Of a DNA stretch of 19,459 nucleotides, positions 1-7,291 are shown one piece after another. Both the position numbers and the translations under genes were made by a program. The stretch comes from an uncultured Alphaproteobacteria bacterium (GTDB lineage: Bacteria; Pseudomonadota; Alphaproteobacteria; RF32; CAG-239), in the NCBI GenBank assembly GCA_944392285.1, contig CALXWF010000026.1, positions 1 through 19,459 of the forward strand, given 5' to 3'. Each line of letters opens with the position of its first letter. Position 1 is the stretch's first letter. Under the pieces are notes generated by a model. The model did no database searches, was not told where the DNA came from, and saw only the letters and a list, made by a program, of their open reading frames with translations.

Positions 1-1
1 A

Positions 2-2095
2 GTCTTTAATTTTAAGAGCAGTCTCAGCGGGACGGCGCAAAACTTAAAACTGCGAAATTTGGCCATGAATGTGGGGCTGAATAATTTTAGCGGTGGGGTT
101 GATTATTCCGTAACAAATGAGCGCCCAAAGTTTGCTATTGAAGGAAATATTAATAAGTTTGAGATTGACCGCTTCTTTTATAACGGAATGGGCGGGAAAA
201 GCGGCAGTGAACAAACTTTGTTCCGTAGTGGAGATGCCGATGCCGCGTTTTTGGCAAAACCATATTTTTCACGCGAGAAAATAGATTATGCACCTTTCTT
301 GGAATTTGATGTTTTGGCAAGTTTGCAGTTCGGTACTTTGAGCTTTGGAAATGAAGTCGTGTATAATGCCAACACATATTTCAGCCTCGATAAAGGGGTG
401 CTTGATGTGCAAAATTTTGCAGGGACTTATCTTGGCGGAAGTATTGCCGGTAAAACGCAATTGGATATGAACGGCGATCATAAAATGTCAGTCCTGATTG
501 TGGCTGAGAACCAAGATGTCGGCGATAAAAGATGGCTTGGAAAAGTCTATGGTATTGAGGGGGGAAAACTGAGCAGTAATATTAGCTTGGAAAGCTCTGC
601 CGCATCGGTTGCGGAAATGGTTGAAAATGCCAATGGAACTATTAATTTTGATATTGCCGATAGCAAGATTAAAGGGTGGAATCTGCCTCTGATTTATGAT
701 GATTTGGTTGCACGAGAAAAGGCCGAAGGTTTGGCGGCTTTGGTTAAAAATGCCTTGACAACGGGTGAAACCTCAATTGAGCGAATTAACGGTATGATTA
801 ACCTGACAAAGGGAAAATACAGCTTTGAAAAACTTAATATCTCTGCACCGAATATGCTTCTTAGCGCAAGCGGAAAAGGTGACCTGGTTGATTGGAGTAG
901 CGATGTGAGCTTCGGGGTTAAGTTTTTGGAGCCGTCTTATTTGCCGGGGTTCGGCTTCAGCTGGGGCGGAAGTTTGGCTAATCCGACCCTTGAGGAAAAT
1001 GTTGATGATTTGCTTAAAATGTATAATGACCGACAAGATGAATTTGCTGCCATGGCAAAAGCCAGAGAAGAAAAAAGACTTGCCGGTTTAAGGCAGCAAA
1101 TGGCAACCCAACAAAATTTGGCAAAAGGTGCAAAAAGCGAAATTACCAATGTGGTCTTGGTAGATTTGAAGGCAAAAACTGCCGGAGCATTGGATGAAAA
1201 TTATGCTAAAATCTATATGGATCTAACAGCTCAAGCGCAAAAAATCGATGAAAAAATTGAAGATATTTTTAAGCAGGCTTTGCTGCCGAATATTGATGAA
1301 AAATTGGTTGAAAAAGTCAGCCAGCAAAATCAAGAAATTAATTCCGGGCTTGGTAAATTGCAGCAAGATATTCAGAATAATTTTGTAAAAGAGCTGCAGC
1401 AAAAATCCAGTCTTTTGCAGCAAGAAATTTTGACGGCAGAAAAACAAGCCGTTTCTGTCGTGAGTGCGTATCAAAAAGAATCGGCAAATTATCCGGAGAG
1501 GTTAAAAAAGGCCGAAAGTTCTTATGTCTTGAGCGAAGATGACATTGTCGTCCGTTTGACCCGCTTGATGGAATCGCACACAAAGGGAATGGGTGATTTG
1601 AAGAAGCAGGTTGATGCCAAAATCTCAGGTCTCAATGATAAAGCAAGTGTCGGAATTTGGGAAGATGCGGTGCATGATTTGGAGAGTTTGAACAGGCAAG
1701 TTCAGTCAGAGGCCAAAACTTTGCAGCAAGCGGTTGCGGAATTGCAAAAATATGCGGGAGAACGCGTCGCTTTGGAAGAGAAAAAATATCAAGACAAAAT
1801 CAAGGCCGCAGAGATAAAACGCAAGTTAGAGGAAAATACAGGTACAATTTCTATTAAGGGAACGGGCAAGAGCCTTACGGTCAGACGTGATATTGAAGAT
1901 ATTGAAAAATCTGAAGAGGCACAGAAAAATGATGCCGTTAAAGTCTTAGATTTTTCAGGCGAAAAACCCAAGGTGCAAGGGGTTATCCGCAAGCAAAATA
2001 CCACACCTGAAAGGCCGCAATCACAAGGTGGAATTTTGGTTCGTCCGCGTGGAGAAATTAAAACACCGACCGGAGGTGTAATTCGTAAGAATTAG
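2..2095 (+). CDS. AsmA-like protein with coiled-coil C-terminal extension (5' truncated)
   Basis: The reading frame is open from the first bases of the window, so the true start lies upstream; the TTG at 59 is not convincing as a start. The first ~1000 nt resemble the AsmA C-terminal region: alternating beta-rich segments with Gly/Asn turns, including 'GVLDVQNFAGTYLGGSIAG' and a stretch ending 'GFSWGGSLANPTLEEN'. AsmA-family proteins are envelope proteins linked to outer-membrane biogenesis and, in recent work, lipid transport between membranes. From ~1020 to ~1830 the protein becomes a Lys/Glu/Gln-rich, probably coiled-coil region, followed by a basic, Pro/Gly-rich tail in which GVIRK appears twice (PKVQGVIRKQ and the terminal GGVIRKN). 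The long coiled-coil tail is unusual for AsmA. Only the 3' portion is visible, so the N-terminal membrane anchor cannot be checked. Family assignment is probable; the function of the tail is unknown. Confidence 0.75.
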   Translation, partial: VFNFKSSLSGTAQNLKLRNLAMNVGLNNFSGGVDYSVTNERPKFAIEGNINKFEIDRFFYNGMGGKSGSEQTLFRSGDADAAFLAKPYFSREKIDYAPFLEFDVLASLQFGTLSFGNEVVYNANTYFSLDKGVLDVQNFAGTYLGGSIAGKTQLDMNGDHKMSVLIVAENQDVGDKRWLGKVYGIEGGKLSSNISLESSAASVAEMVENANGTINFDIADSKIKGWNLPLIYDDLVAREKAEGLAALVKNALTTGETSIERINGMINLTKGKYSFEKLNISAPNMLLSASGKGDLVDWSSDVSFGVKFLEPSYLPGFGFSWGGSLANPTLEENVDDLLKMYNDRQDEFAAMAKAREEKRLAGLRQQMATQQNLAKGAKSEITNVVLVDLKAKTAGALDENYAKIYMDLTAQAQKIDEKIEDIFKQALLPNIDEKLVEKVSQQNQEINSGLGKLQQDIQNNFVKELQQKSSLLQQEILTAEKQAVSVVSAYQKESANYPERLKKAESSYVLSEDDIVVRLTRLMESHTKGMGDLKKQVDAKISGLNDKASVGIWEDAVHDLESLNRQVQSEAKTLQQAVAELQKYAGERVALEEKKYQDKIKAAEIKRKLEENTGTISIKGTGKSLTVRRDIEDIEKSEEAQKNDAVKVLDFSGEKPKVQGVIRKQNTTPERPQSQGGILVRPRGEIKTPTGGVIRKN

Positions 2096-2097
2096 GG

Positions 2098-2125
2098 TTG
2101 TCTAATCTGTTTTTTGTGCTATATC
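2098..2125 (+). promoter_or_regulatory. Candidate promoter for galU
   Basis: TTGTCT at 2098-2103 is followed after 16 nt by TATATC at 2120-2125. The -10 lies in GCTATATC, which matches the alphaproteobacterial GCTANAWC form exactly. It begins just after the stop of the upstream gene and lies ~45 nt before the galU ATG. Confidence 0.6.
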
Positions 2126-2170
2126 TCTTAGTATTAAATGTCACTTTAATTATTATCTGGAGTTTTAGAT

Positions 2171-3061
2171 ATGAAGCAAAAGCCTGAAGTCTGTATTCTT
2201 CCCGTTGCGGGGCTTTCTACAAGAAATTTGCCGGCGACCAAAGCCTTGCATAAAGGATTTTTGACCTTGCACGGTATCCCAATCATTCAATATGCCGTTA
2301 ATGCTTGTGCCGAAATCGGCGTTAAAGAAATTATCTTTATCTATAGTGATCAATCTTGCAAACATTTGTTTGAGACTTATTTTTCTCCTTATCCTTGGCT
2401 TGAGGAACATTTGATTGCCAAAAACAAATTGGATTTGTTAAAGGCCGTGCGCGATATTATTCCCGCAGGAATGAAGTTTTCTTTCGCCGAGCAAAAAGAA
2501 CCCAAAGGTAACGGTCATGCCGTGCTTATGGCTAAAGAGTTGGTCGGTGATCGTGATTTTATCGTTATGTGGCCTGATGATGTTTATGTTAATATTCATG
2601 GTGAGGGTGTATTAAAACAACTGCTGAATGTTTATGATGAATTTGGCGGTATGGTTGAGAATATTATGGAATTTCCGACCCAAGAGATGGTGCGTTACGG
2701 TTGCTTGAAAGGTACCGTTCGCGATGGGCGCGTGGTTCATGCCAGCGGTTTGGTTGAAAAACCCAAACTTGAAGATGTTCCGTCAAACTATGCCAGCATG
2801 GGGCCCTATATTTTGCCTAATGTCATTATGGATATTTTGCCTGAGGTGCAGAAAGGTGACAACGGTGAAATTAATTTGACCGATGCCATGAATTTGGCGG
2901 CAGAACGCGGCGTTAAACTCAGCGGTGTTTTGTGTGACGTTATGCGTTTTGATTGCGGCACCAATAAAGATTTGGAACGTTCTAACCTGAAATTAAGCTT
3001 GATGGAAGATCCGGAGCTTAGGTGCTATTGCAAAGATTTGCTTGATACCATGTTTGTTTAG
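2171..3061 (+). CDS. galU: UTP--glucose-1-phosphate uridylyltransferase (GalU family)
   Basis: A 296-aa cytoplasmic nucleotidyltransferase, the usual GalU length. The family makes UDP-glucose from UTP and glucose-1-phosphate for glycans, lipopolysaccharide and capsule. Supporting motifs are the N-terminal nucleotide loop 'LPVAGLSTRNLPATKA' (residues ~10-25), 'KGNGHAVLMAKE' in the middle, the metal/sugar region 'WPDDVYV', 'LVEKPK', 'GEINLTDAM' and the C-terminal 'RFDCGTNKD'. The start is supported by GGAG 8 nt upstream of the ATG. It is divergent: the usual GLGTR is GLSTR, and the conserved 'PKEML' segment after the loop reads 'HKGFL' (residues 27-31). It is probably GalU, but a paralogue with altered sugar or nucleotide preference is possible. 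It has its own promoter and a strong terminator, so it is likely monocistronic. Confidence 0.82.
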   Translation: MKQKPEVCILPVAGLSTRNLPATKALHKGFLTLHGIPIIQYAVNACAEIGVKEIIFIYSDQSCKHLFETYFSPYPWLEEHLIAKNKLDLLKAVRDIIPAGMKFSFAEQKEPKGNGHAVLMAKELVGDRDFIVMWPDDVYVNIHGEGVLKQLLNVYDEFGGMVENIMEFPTQEMVRYGCLKGTVRDGRVVHASGLVEKPKLEDVPSNYASMGPYILPNVIMDILPEVQKGDNGEINLTDAMNLAAERGVKLSGVLCDVMRFDCGTNKDLERSNLKLSLMEDPELRCYCKDLLDTMFV

Positions 3062-3089
3062 CAAATTTTTTCTATTTTTCTTACAATTT

Positions 3090-3117
3090 AACCGTCGCAA
3101 TCAGCGGCGGTTTTTTT
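3090..3117 (+). terminator. Rho-independent terminator of galU
   Basis: Stem AACCGTCGC (3090-3098) pairs with GCGGCGGTT (3104-3112), with one T-G wobble, around loop AATCA, followed by a run of seven T. It lies 28 nt after the galU stop. Confidence 0.9.
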
Positions 3118-3149
3118 AAGCGATTTTAAGTTGTCTTTAAAATTTATGG

Positions 3150-3178
3150 TTGAATATTTGCAATTAATGCATTATGTT
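3150..3178 (+). promoter_or_regulatory. Possible promoter of the XRE-family gene
   Basis: TTGAAT (3150-3155), a 17-nt spacer and TATGTT (3173-3178) lie 36 nt before the ATG at 3214. The match is moderate and the stretch is AT-rich, so this is tentative. Confidence 0.35.
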
Positions 3179-3213
3179 ACTAATATTCATAAGTAGACAA
3201 GAAAGGGTGGGTT

Positions 3214-3705
3214 ATGAGTAAAGAAAAACGAGCATCTTATCGCGGCCGTTGTCCCGATGGGTCGCCGAATCCGATTGATGTGCATGTCGGACAACGTATC
3301 AGAGTCAGGCGCTGCAATTTGGGATTGTCTCAGGAAAAATTTGCCTCTATGCTTGGCTTAACCTTCCAACAAATTCAAAAATATGAAGCGGGGACAAACC
3401 GTATCGGTTGCAGTCGTTTGTGGGATATCGGGCAAGTGTTGCAAGTGCCGGTCAGCTATTTTTTTGATGAGATGGATAAAGATATTACCGATAAGAGCCC
3501 GCGAAAATTATTAAACCAAGATGCGGCTGATAATATAGATGTCGGCGAGGCGGTGGATGATCCGTTGCTTGATACAAGAAATATGAGTATTATTTCGGCT
3601 TTTCAGCGGATTAGGAATCCGGAAGTTGCTAAACATCTTTATAAACTGATTATTTCAATGTCAGCAACGGTTGAGGCTTCTTTACCAAAGAAAAAACAAA
3701 AATAA
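3214..3705 (+). CDS. XRE-family helix-turn-helix transcriptional regulator
   Basis: A 163-aa DNA-binding protein. Residues ~20-80 form a Cro/CI-type HTH: 'VGQRIRVRR', then 'LSQEKFASMLGLTFQQIQKYE' with the recognition-helix pattern, then 'GTNRIGCSRLWDIGQVL' and 'PVSYFFDEM'. This 'NPxDVHVGxRIRxRR...LGLTFQQxQKYExGxNRI' form is common in alphaproteobacteria, where many genomes carry several copies. The C-terminal ~80 residues show no recognisable effector domain; they include 'MSIISAFQRIRNPEVAKHLYKLI', a probable helical dimerisation region. A purine-rich GAAAGGGTGGG precedes the ATG. The gene stands alone between the galU terminator and its own terminator; its targets cannot be read from the context. 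Confidence 0.85.
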   Translation: MSKEKRASYRGRCPDGSPNPIDVHVGQRIRVRRCNLGLSQEKFASMLGLTFQQIQKYEAGTNRIGCSRLWDIGQVLQVPVSYFFDEMDKDITDKSPRKLLNQDAADNIDVGEAVDDPLLDTRNMSIISAFQRIRNPEVAKHLYKLIISMSATVEASLPKKKQK

Positions 3706-3714
3706 GAGATATAA

Positions 3715-3740
3715 AAAAGCGGCAAATTTTTGCCGCTTTT
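3715..3740 (+). terminator. Rho-independent terminator of the XRE gene
   Basis: AAAAGCGGCAAA (3715-3726) pairs with TTTGCCGCTTTT (3729-3740), ten nt after the stop. The flanking A-run and T-run could also let it work on the minus strand. Confidence 0.88.
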
Positions 3741-3747
3741 GATTTAT

Positions 3748-3880
3748 GATTCGAACGTAACACTACCTGCATAAGCAGGTAGATGTAGACATACCTGCCC
3801 AGCCGTTAGGCTTGCGAAGCCTTTGGGCAGGGCGAACGTAGTTCGGAACAGGTAATACCACTTGCGTTAGCTAGTGGAAG
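3748..3880. repeat. Cluster of palindromic hairpins, probable dispersed repeat element
   Basis: At least four hairpins lie end to end between two convergent genes. They are: CTACCTGC/GCAGGTAG (3763-3770/3775-3782, loop ATAA); CCTGCCCA/TGGGCAGG (3794-3801/3824-3831) enclosing a second perfect stem AGGCTT/AAGCCT (3808-3813/3817-3822, loop GCG); CGAAC/GTTCG (3833-3837/3841-3845); and CCACT..AGTGG (3858-3862/3873-3877), extended inward by GC/GC around GTTA across a T-T mismatch. CGAACGTA occurs twice (3752-3759 and 3833-3840). ACCTGC and its complement recur, so alternative pairings are possible. The position after two 3' ends is typical of REP/BIME-like elements. No coding potential is apparent. 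Confidence 0.7.
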
Positions 3881-3902
3881 TTTATGTGATTGTTATATCC
3901 GC

Positions 3903-4553
3903 TTAGTCTTTAGTGGCGGCAGAAAGTGCTTTTTTTCGGGCCTCAAGCTCTTGAAGATTATTCTTGATGCGTTGGTCATCAGGGGCAAGGGCTTGGGCTT
4001 TTTTTAGGTAAATTTCGCCGGTGCTTAAATCGTTGCGCAAGATATACAAAACTCCTAACATATTTAAGTTTTGAAAATTGTCGGGATAATATTGCAAAAC
4101 CGTGTGTGCCGTTGCCTCAAGCTCGGTGTCGGCTTGAAGCGTGAATAAATCATGCTCATAGGCAATGATGTTTTCAAGCATAAAATTTTGGTCTTTGGTT
4201 TCTTCGTTGAGCCATTGCCAGTGGTTGAGGTTTTGGGCTGAGTGTTTGGTTATGTTTATGAGTTCTTCGGCCATGCAATTTGTATCTTTGAAAAATTTGC
4301 ATACAAAAATTTTGCCAAAGCGAAGGTCTAAACGGTCAGGGTAGGTTTTTATGGCTTTATCGGCAGTTGTCAGGAGATTGGAAAAGTTACGGGAATCTAT
4401 CATGCTTTGGCGAAATTCTTCATTGATTTTTTGAACATATTCATCAGCCGATAAAGGGGTGAAAAAATAGCCATAAAGCGCATAAAGTCCCCCCAAAAAA
4501 ACGAGAATACCAAAAATAAGAAAGGCTATTTTGCGGCGTCTATCTTTTAACAT
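3903..4553 (-). CDS. Membrane-anchored TPR-like protein
   Basis: A 216-aa protein with a basic N-terminus (MLKDRRRK) followed by one hydrophobic segment at residues ~9-31, so it is probably anchored with its C-terminal body in the periplasm. The C-terminal ~90 residues look like tetratricopeptide repeats: 'VLQYYPDNFQNLNMLGVLY' and 'AQALAPDDQRIKNNLQEL' carry the alternating small/large pattern and the Pro-Asp/Asn turn between helices. TPRs are protein-interaction scaffolds; the partner is unknown. It starts inside the end of mutY (14-nt overlap), with GGAG 7 nt before its ATG in the mutY coding sequence, so the two are probably co-transcribed and translationally coupled. No terminator was recognised after it, apart from the palindromic cluster. 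Confidence 0.7.
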   Translation of the reverse strand: MLKDRRRKIAFLIFGILVFLGGLYALYGYFFTPLSADEYVQKINEEFRQSMIDSRNFSNLLTTADKAIKTYPDRLDLRFGKIFVCKFFKDTNCMAEELINITKHSAQNLNHWQWLNEETKDQNFMLENIIAYEHDLFTLQADTELEATAHTVLQYYPDNFQNLNMLGVLYILRNDLSTGEIYLKKAQALAPDDQRIKNNLQELEARKKALSAATKD

Positions 4554-5583
4554 TTGCAGTCTCCGTTGCTGTTTTTTGAGATTGACTATAGGTTTTATAT
4601 ACCTTTTTCATTAAGGTTGAAAAGGGATAATTTTTAATTTCAGCTTCAGAAATAAAAAAGCCGTCAGCAAAAGGGGTGTTTTGCCGCAGGATATAGATTT
4701 GCAAATTCAGGCGAAAATGCGTAAAAATATGGCTTACGCTTAGGTTGGTTTGTTGTGCTTTGAGAGCAAAAACAGGTGCGTTCTCAAGCTCCCACGGAAA
4801 TTCATAAAGCCCGGACAGCAAGCCTTTTTCACTGCGCTTTCGAATTAAGATTTTATTTTCATTATTAAAAACCAAATATACCTTGCCAATTTTTTCAGGT
4901 TTTGCGGTGGTTTCACGCAAAGGCAGATTCGTTATTGTTCCTTTTTTGCGGGCAAGGCAATGTGCTTGCCAAGGGCAGAGCTCACAATGCGGGGTGGTCG
5001 GCGTGCAGATGAGTGCGCCTAAGTCCATAATCGCAGAAGCATAATCTGCCGGATGATTTTGGTCTGTCAGAGCTTCGGCTTTTTGGCGGATGAGCGGCAT
5101 AATTTTGCTCGGGGTTTGCTCAAGGTTGTAAAGGCGGCAGATAATGCGGATAACATTGCCGTCAACCACGGTTTCATTTTGGTTGAAAGCTAAGGCCAAA
5201 AAACTGGCTGCCGTATAAGGGCCGATGCCTTTGAGGCTTAAGACTTCTTTTTTCGTTTGCGGGAAGTTGCCGCCGAATTCGGTCATGATGAGTTTGGCGG
5301 TTTGGTGTAAGGATTTGGCGCGCGTATAATAGCCAAGCCCTTGCCAGTATAGATAAACTTCTTCCAAAGGGGCGGCGGCCAAAGCAGCAATGGTCGGAAA
5401 TTTTTGCATAAAACGGGCAAAATAAGGAATGACGGTTTTGACGGTGGTTTGTTGTAGCATTAATTCTGAAACCAAGACCGCATAAGGGTCTGGGTGCGGG
5501 CCGCCCTTTACGCGCCAGGGCAAATCTCGTCCGGATTTTTGGTACCAGTCTAATAAAAGTTTTGCAAGTGTTTCTCTTTTCAT
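4540..5583 (-). CDS. mutY: A/G-specific adenine DNA glycosylase MutY
   Basis: MutY removes adenine mispaired with 8-oxoguanine in base excision repair. This 347-aa protein has the complete domain set. The catalytic Glu40 is in 'SELMLQQTTV', and the helix-hairpin-helix 'LKGIGPYTAASFLALAF' (~117-133) is followed by the catalytic Asp141 in 'VVDGNVIR'. The 4Fe-4S cluster ligands are Cys193, Cys200, Cys203 and Cys209 (C-x6-C-x2-C-x5-C). The C-terminal NUDIX-like domain that reads 8-oxoG begins near residue 231 ('VYLVFNNENKILIRKRSEKG'). The length is normal. The start follows no visible Shine-Dalgarno sequence but lies only 7 nt after a good -10 element. The 3' end overlaps a TPR-protein gene. Confidence 0.96.
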   Translation of the reverse strand: MKRETLAKLLLDWYQKSGRDLPWRVKGGPHPDPYAVLVSELMLQQTTVKTVIPYFARFMQKFPTIAALAAAPLEEVYLYWQGLGYYTRAKSLHQTAKLIMTEFGGNFPQTKKEVLSLKGIGPYTAASFLALAFNQNETVVDGNVIRIICRLYNLEQTPSKIMPLIRQKAEALTDQNHPADYASAIMDLGALICTPTTPHCELCPWQAHCLARKKGTITNLPLRETTAKPEKIGKVYLVFNNENKILIRKRSEKGLLSGLYEFPWELENAPVFALKAQQTNLSVSHIFTHFRLNLQIYILRQNTPFADGFFISEAEIKNYPFSTLMKKVYKTYSQSQKTATETANVKR

Positions 5584-5590
5584 GTTTGTG

Positions 5591-5619
5591 AGTATAGCAA
5601 AGCTAAAGCTAAAAGTCTA
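5591..5619 (-). promoter_or_regulatory. Promoter of mutY, predicting a leaderless transcript
   Basis: On the minus strand TAGACT (5619-5614) and TATACT (5596-5591) are separated by 17 nt. The -10 ends 7 nt before the mutY ATG (5583-5581), so initiation would fall at or next to the start codon. The intervening CACAAAC has no Shine-Dalgarno character. Confidence 0.55.
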
Positions 5620-5679
5620 TGGCGAGATTTTGTTTGCAATCTCTAAGGGGGTGTTTTAAGATGTTAGCAGGAGAGAAAT

Positions 5680-6219
5680 ATGATTTTGGAATTTTCGTTA
5701 TTAACAACGCCGCGTTTATCTATTAAACCATATGAGGTTTCCTTTGAAAATGCGCAAAAGTTGTTTGATATCGTGGAAAGAAATCGAGCTTTTTTTGCGT
5801 TCATGTATGGTTTTGCCGAGGCTAAAACCGTGGAAGAAATTTATAATTTTATACAAGCAAAAAATGGGAAAATGCCAAGTTTGTTAGCTTGTTATCGCTC
5901 AAATGATGGTTCTTTGGTCGGATTTGTGTCTTTGAGTGATTATGATATGCGTAATCAGAAAATTCATATTGGCTATTTTACTGATGAAGTTTATGCTCAG
6001 TGCGGCTATATGAGTGAAGCCGTGAATGCCGTTTGTGCTGATTTGTTTCGCCAGGGGTGGCATAAAATCGTGGCAATGGTAGATGTAAACAATATTGCCA
6101 GTCGTAAAGTTTGTGAAAAATGCGGGTTTTCGCAAGAAGCCGTTTTACAACAAGAGAAATATAATCGTCATACACAAAAGTTTGATGATATTATTTTGTA
6201 TGCCCGATTTCGTGATTGA
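5680..6219 (+). CDS. GNAT-family N-acetyltransferase (RimJ/RimL-like)
   Basis: A 179-aa cytoplasmic acetyltransferase. It opens with 'LLTTPRLSIKPY', the typical first strand of the RimJ/RimL subgroup, which acetylates protein N-termini or small amines using acetyl-CoA. The central 'IHIGYFTDEVYAQCGYMSEAV' (~89-109) contains the beta4 strand and the pyrophosphate-binding loop in the form QCGYM. The C-terminal 'VDVNNIASRKVCEKCGFSQEA' is the usual Asn-x-x-S-x-x-(L/V)-x-E-K-x-GF signature. A good AGGAG precedes the ATG by 9 nt. The acceptor substrate cannot be inferred; the gene stands alone, divergent from mutY and convergent with tRNA-Leu. Confidence 0.85.
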   Translation: MILEFSLLTTPRLSIKPYEVSFENAQKLFDIVERNRAFFAFMYGFAEAKTVEEIYNFIQAKNGKMPSLLACYRSNDGSLVGFVSLSDYDMRNQKIHIGYFTDEVYAQCGYMSEAVNAVCADLFRQGWHKIVAMVDVNNIASRKVCEKCGFSQEAVLQQEKYNRHTQKFDDIILYARFRD

Positions 6220-6258
6220 TTTACCGCAATACTCTTGTCTGCCTGCCGCTTGTAGTCA

Positions 6259-6282
6259 AACTTCCATCTGTGGAAGTTCGAG
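6259..6282. repeat. Hairpin resembling the tRNA-Leu T arm
   Basis: AACTTCCA (6259-6266) and TGGAAGTT (6271-6278) form a perfect 8-bp stem with loop TCTG. GTGGAAGTTCGAG (6270-6282) is an exact 13-nt inverted match to the T-arm region of the nearby tRNA-Leu (6352-6364 on the plus strand). It could be a relic of a tRNA-linked rearrangement, a terminator-like stem without a T-run, or chance. Confidence 0.5.
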
Positions 6283-6302
6283 CTGTCTTACAATATACCA
6301 AA

Positions 6303-6330
6303 CAAAAAAACCTCCATAAAGGAGGTCTTT
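6303..6330 (-). terminator. Terminator of tRNA-Leu
   Basis: ACCTCC/GGAGGT (6310-6315/6321-6326, loop ATAAA on the plus strand) gives, on the minus strand, a hairpin followed by a seven-T run. It lies directly downstream of the tRNA CCA end. The reverse orientation lacks a comparable T-run. Confidence 0.85.
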
Positions 6331-6334
6331 TGTT

Positions 6335-6422
6335 TGGTGCCCTGAAGAAGACTCGAACTTCCACGACCATTACGGTCACGAGTACCTGAAACTTGCGCGT
6401 CTACCAGTTCCGCCATCAGGGC
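6335..6422 (-). tRNA. tRNA-Leu (anticodon CAG)
   Basis: Reading the minus strand from 6422, the acceptor GCCCTGA pairs with TCAGGGC (plus 6339-6345). Discriminator A at 6338 is followed by an encoded CCA (6337-6335). The D region contains TGGTAGAC. The anticodon loop TTCAGGT carries CAG, and the flanking stem CAAGT/ACTCG has one A-C mismatch. A long class II variable arm (TGACC..GGTCG type) and T arm GAAG-TTCGAGT-CTTC complete the leucine-type cloverleaf. It reads CUG codons. It has its own promoter and terminator, although transcription from uppP, whose stop is 54 nt away, could also reach it. Confidence 0.95.
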
Positions 6423-6432
6423 AACTGCTGTC

Positions 6433-6461
6433 TATATAAATGATTTTTTATAATTGCGCAA
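6433..6461 (-). promoter_or_regulatory. Promoter of tRNA-Leu
   Basis: On the minus strand TTGCGC (6461-6456), a 17-nt spacer and TATATA (6438-6433) end 10 nt before the mature tRNA 5' end, a normal distance for a short leader. Confidence 0.7.
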
Positions 6462-6476
6462 TATCTTTTTTTGCTT

Positions 6477-7289
6477 TTATTGTAAAAATCCATATGAGTC
6501 TAATAATAGCCAACTCCCTAAGATTATACGATAAATAACAAAAGGTAAAAAGGTTGAGCGCTTTAACCACCACATAATTACATAAATTGCAATAATTGAA
6601 GCAATGAATGAATAAGTGATGCCGTCAACCGCCTCAATCATGGTAGCAAAATTGCCGCTTTGATATAATTCAAAGGCAACCAAACTTCCGGCGGCTATAA
6701 TCGCCGGAATGGAAAGTAACATGGAAAATTTGGCGGCTTCTCTCCGTTCAAGCCCCAAAAAACGCCCCATGGTGATGGTGATGCCCGAGCGGCTTGTGCC
6801 GGGGATTAAAGCCAAACATTGGGCAGAGCCGATTAATAGGGCGTCTAAAAATGACAAATGATCAATTTTGCGAATGGTCATACCGACACGGTCGGCAATA
6901 AATAATAAAATGCCAAAACCTAAAATCGTCCAACCGACTATTTTGGTGTCACGCAGCCATTCCATGCCATAGTTTTTCAGCAAAAGACCGACAAAGACAA
7001 TGGGCAAAGTTCCGCTGACAATCAGCCAAAACATCTGCGCGCCTTTGTTTTGAAAATTCGGTAAAAAGCGGGTTTTAAATACGCCTTTTATCATCTGCCA
7101 AATGTCTTCGGAAAAATAAATCATGACGGCAATAATCGACCCGACATGAACCGCAACATCTAAGGCTAAACCTTGGTCGGGAAATGTGGTGAACTTGGAA
7201 AATAAAATCAGATGTCCCGATGAACTTACCGGCAAAAACTCTGTCATGCCCTGCAAGATTGAGAGCAATAAAATATGTAAATTAATCAC
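6477..7289 (-). CDS. uppP: Undecaprenyl-diphosphatase UppP (BacA)
   Basis: UppP is an inner-membrane enzyme that dephosphorylates undecaprenyl diphosphate to recycle the lipid carrier for peptidoglycan and O-antigen synthesis; overexpression gives bacitracin resistance. This 270-aa protein, close to the typical 273, has both signature motifs. These are 'QGMTEFLPVSSSGHL' at residues ~13-27 (with Glu17, Ser22-24 and His26) and 'LIPGTSRSGITI' at ~161-172 (with Arg167). Multiple hydrophobic helices run to the C-terminus. It starts 2 nt after the response-regulator stop, so it is the last protein gene of the xseA-M23-regulator-uppP cluster and is probably translationally coupled to its neighbour. 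Confidence 0.97.
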   Translation of the reverse strand: MINLHILLLSILQGMTEFLPVSSSGHLILFSKFTTFPDQGLALDVAVHVGSIIAVMIYFSEDIWQMIKGVFKTRFLPNFQNKGAQMFWLIVSGTLPIVFVGLLLKNYGMEWLRDTKIVGWTILGFGILLFIADRVGMTIRKIDHLSFLDALLIGSAQCLALIPGTSRSGITITMGRFLGLERREAAKFSMLLSIPAIIAAGSLVAFELYQSGNFATMIEAVDGITYSFIASIIAIYVIMWWLKRSTFLPFVIYRIILGSWLLLDSYGFLQ

Positions 7290-7291
7290 GT

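Noticed and set aside
3748..3756. tRNA gene suggested by the complement GTTCGAATC
   Set aside because: No acceptor, D-arm or anticodon stem can be built around it; only a T-loop-like string is present.
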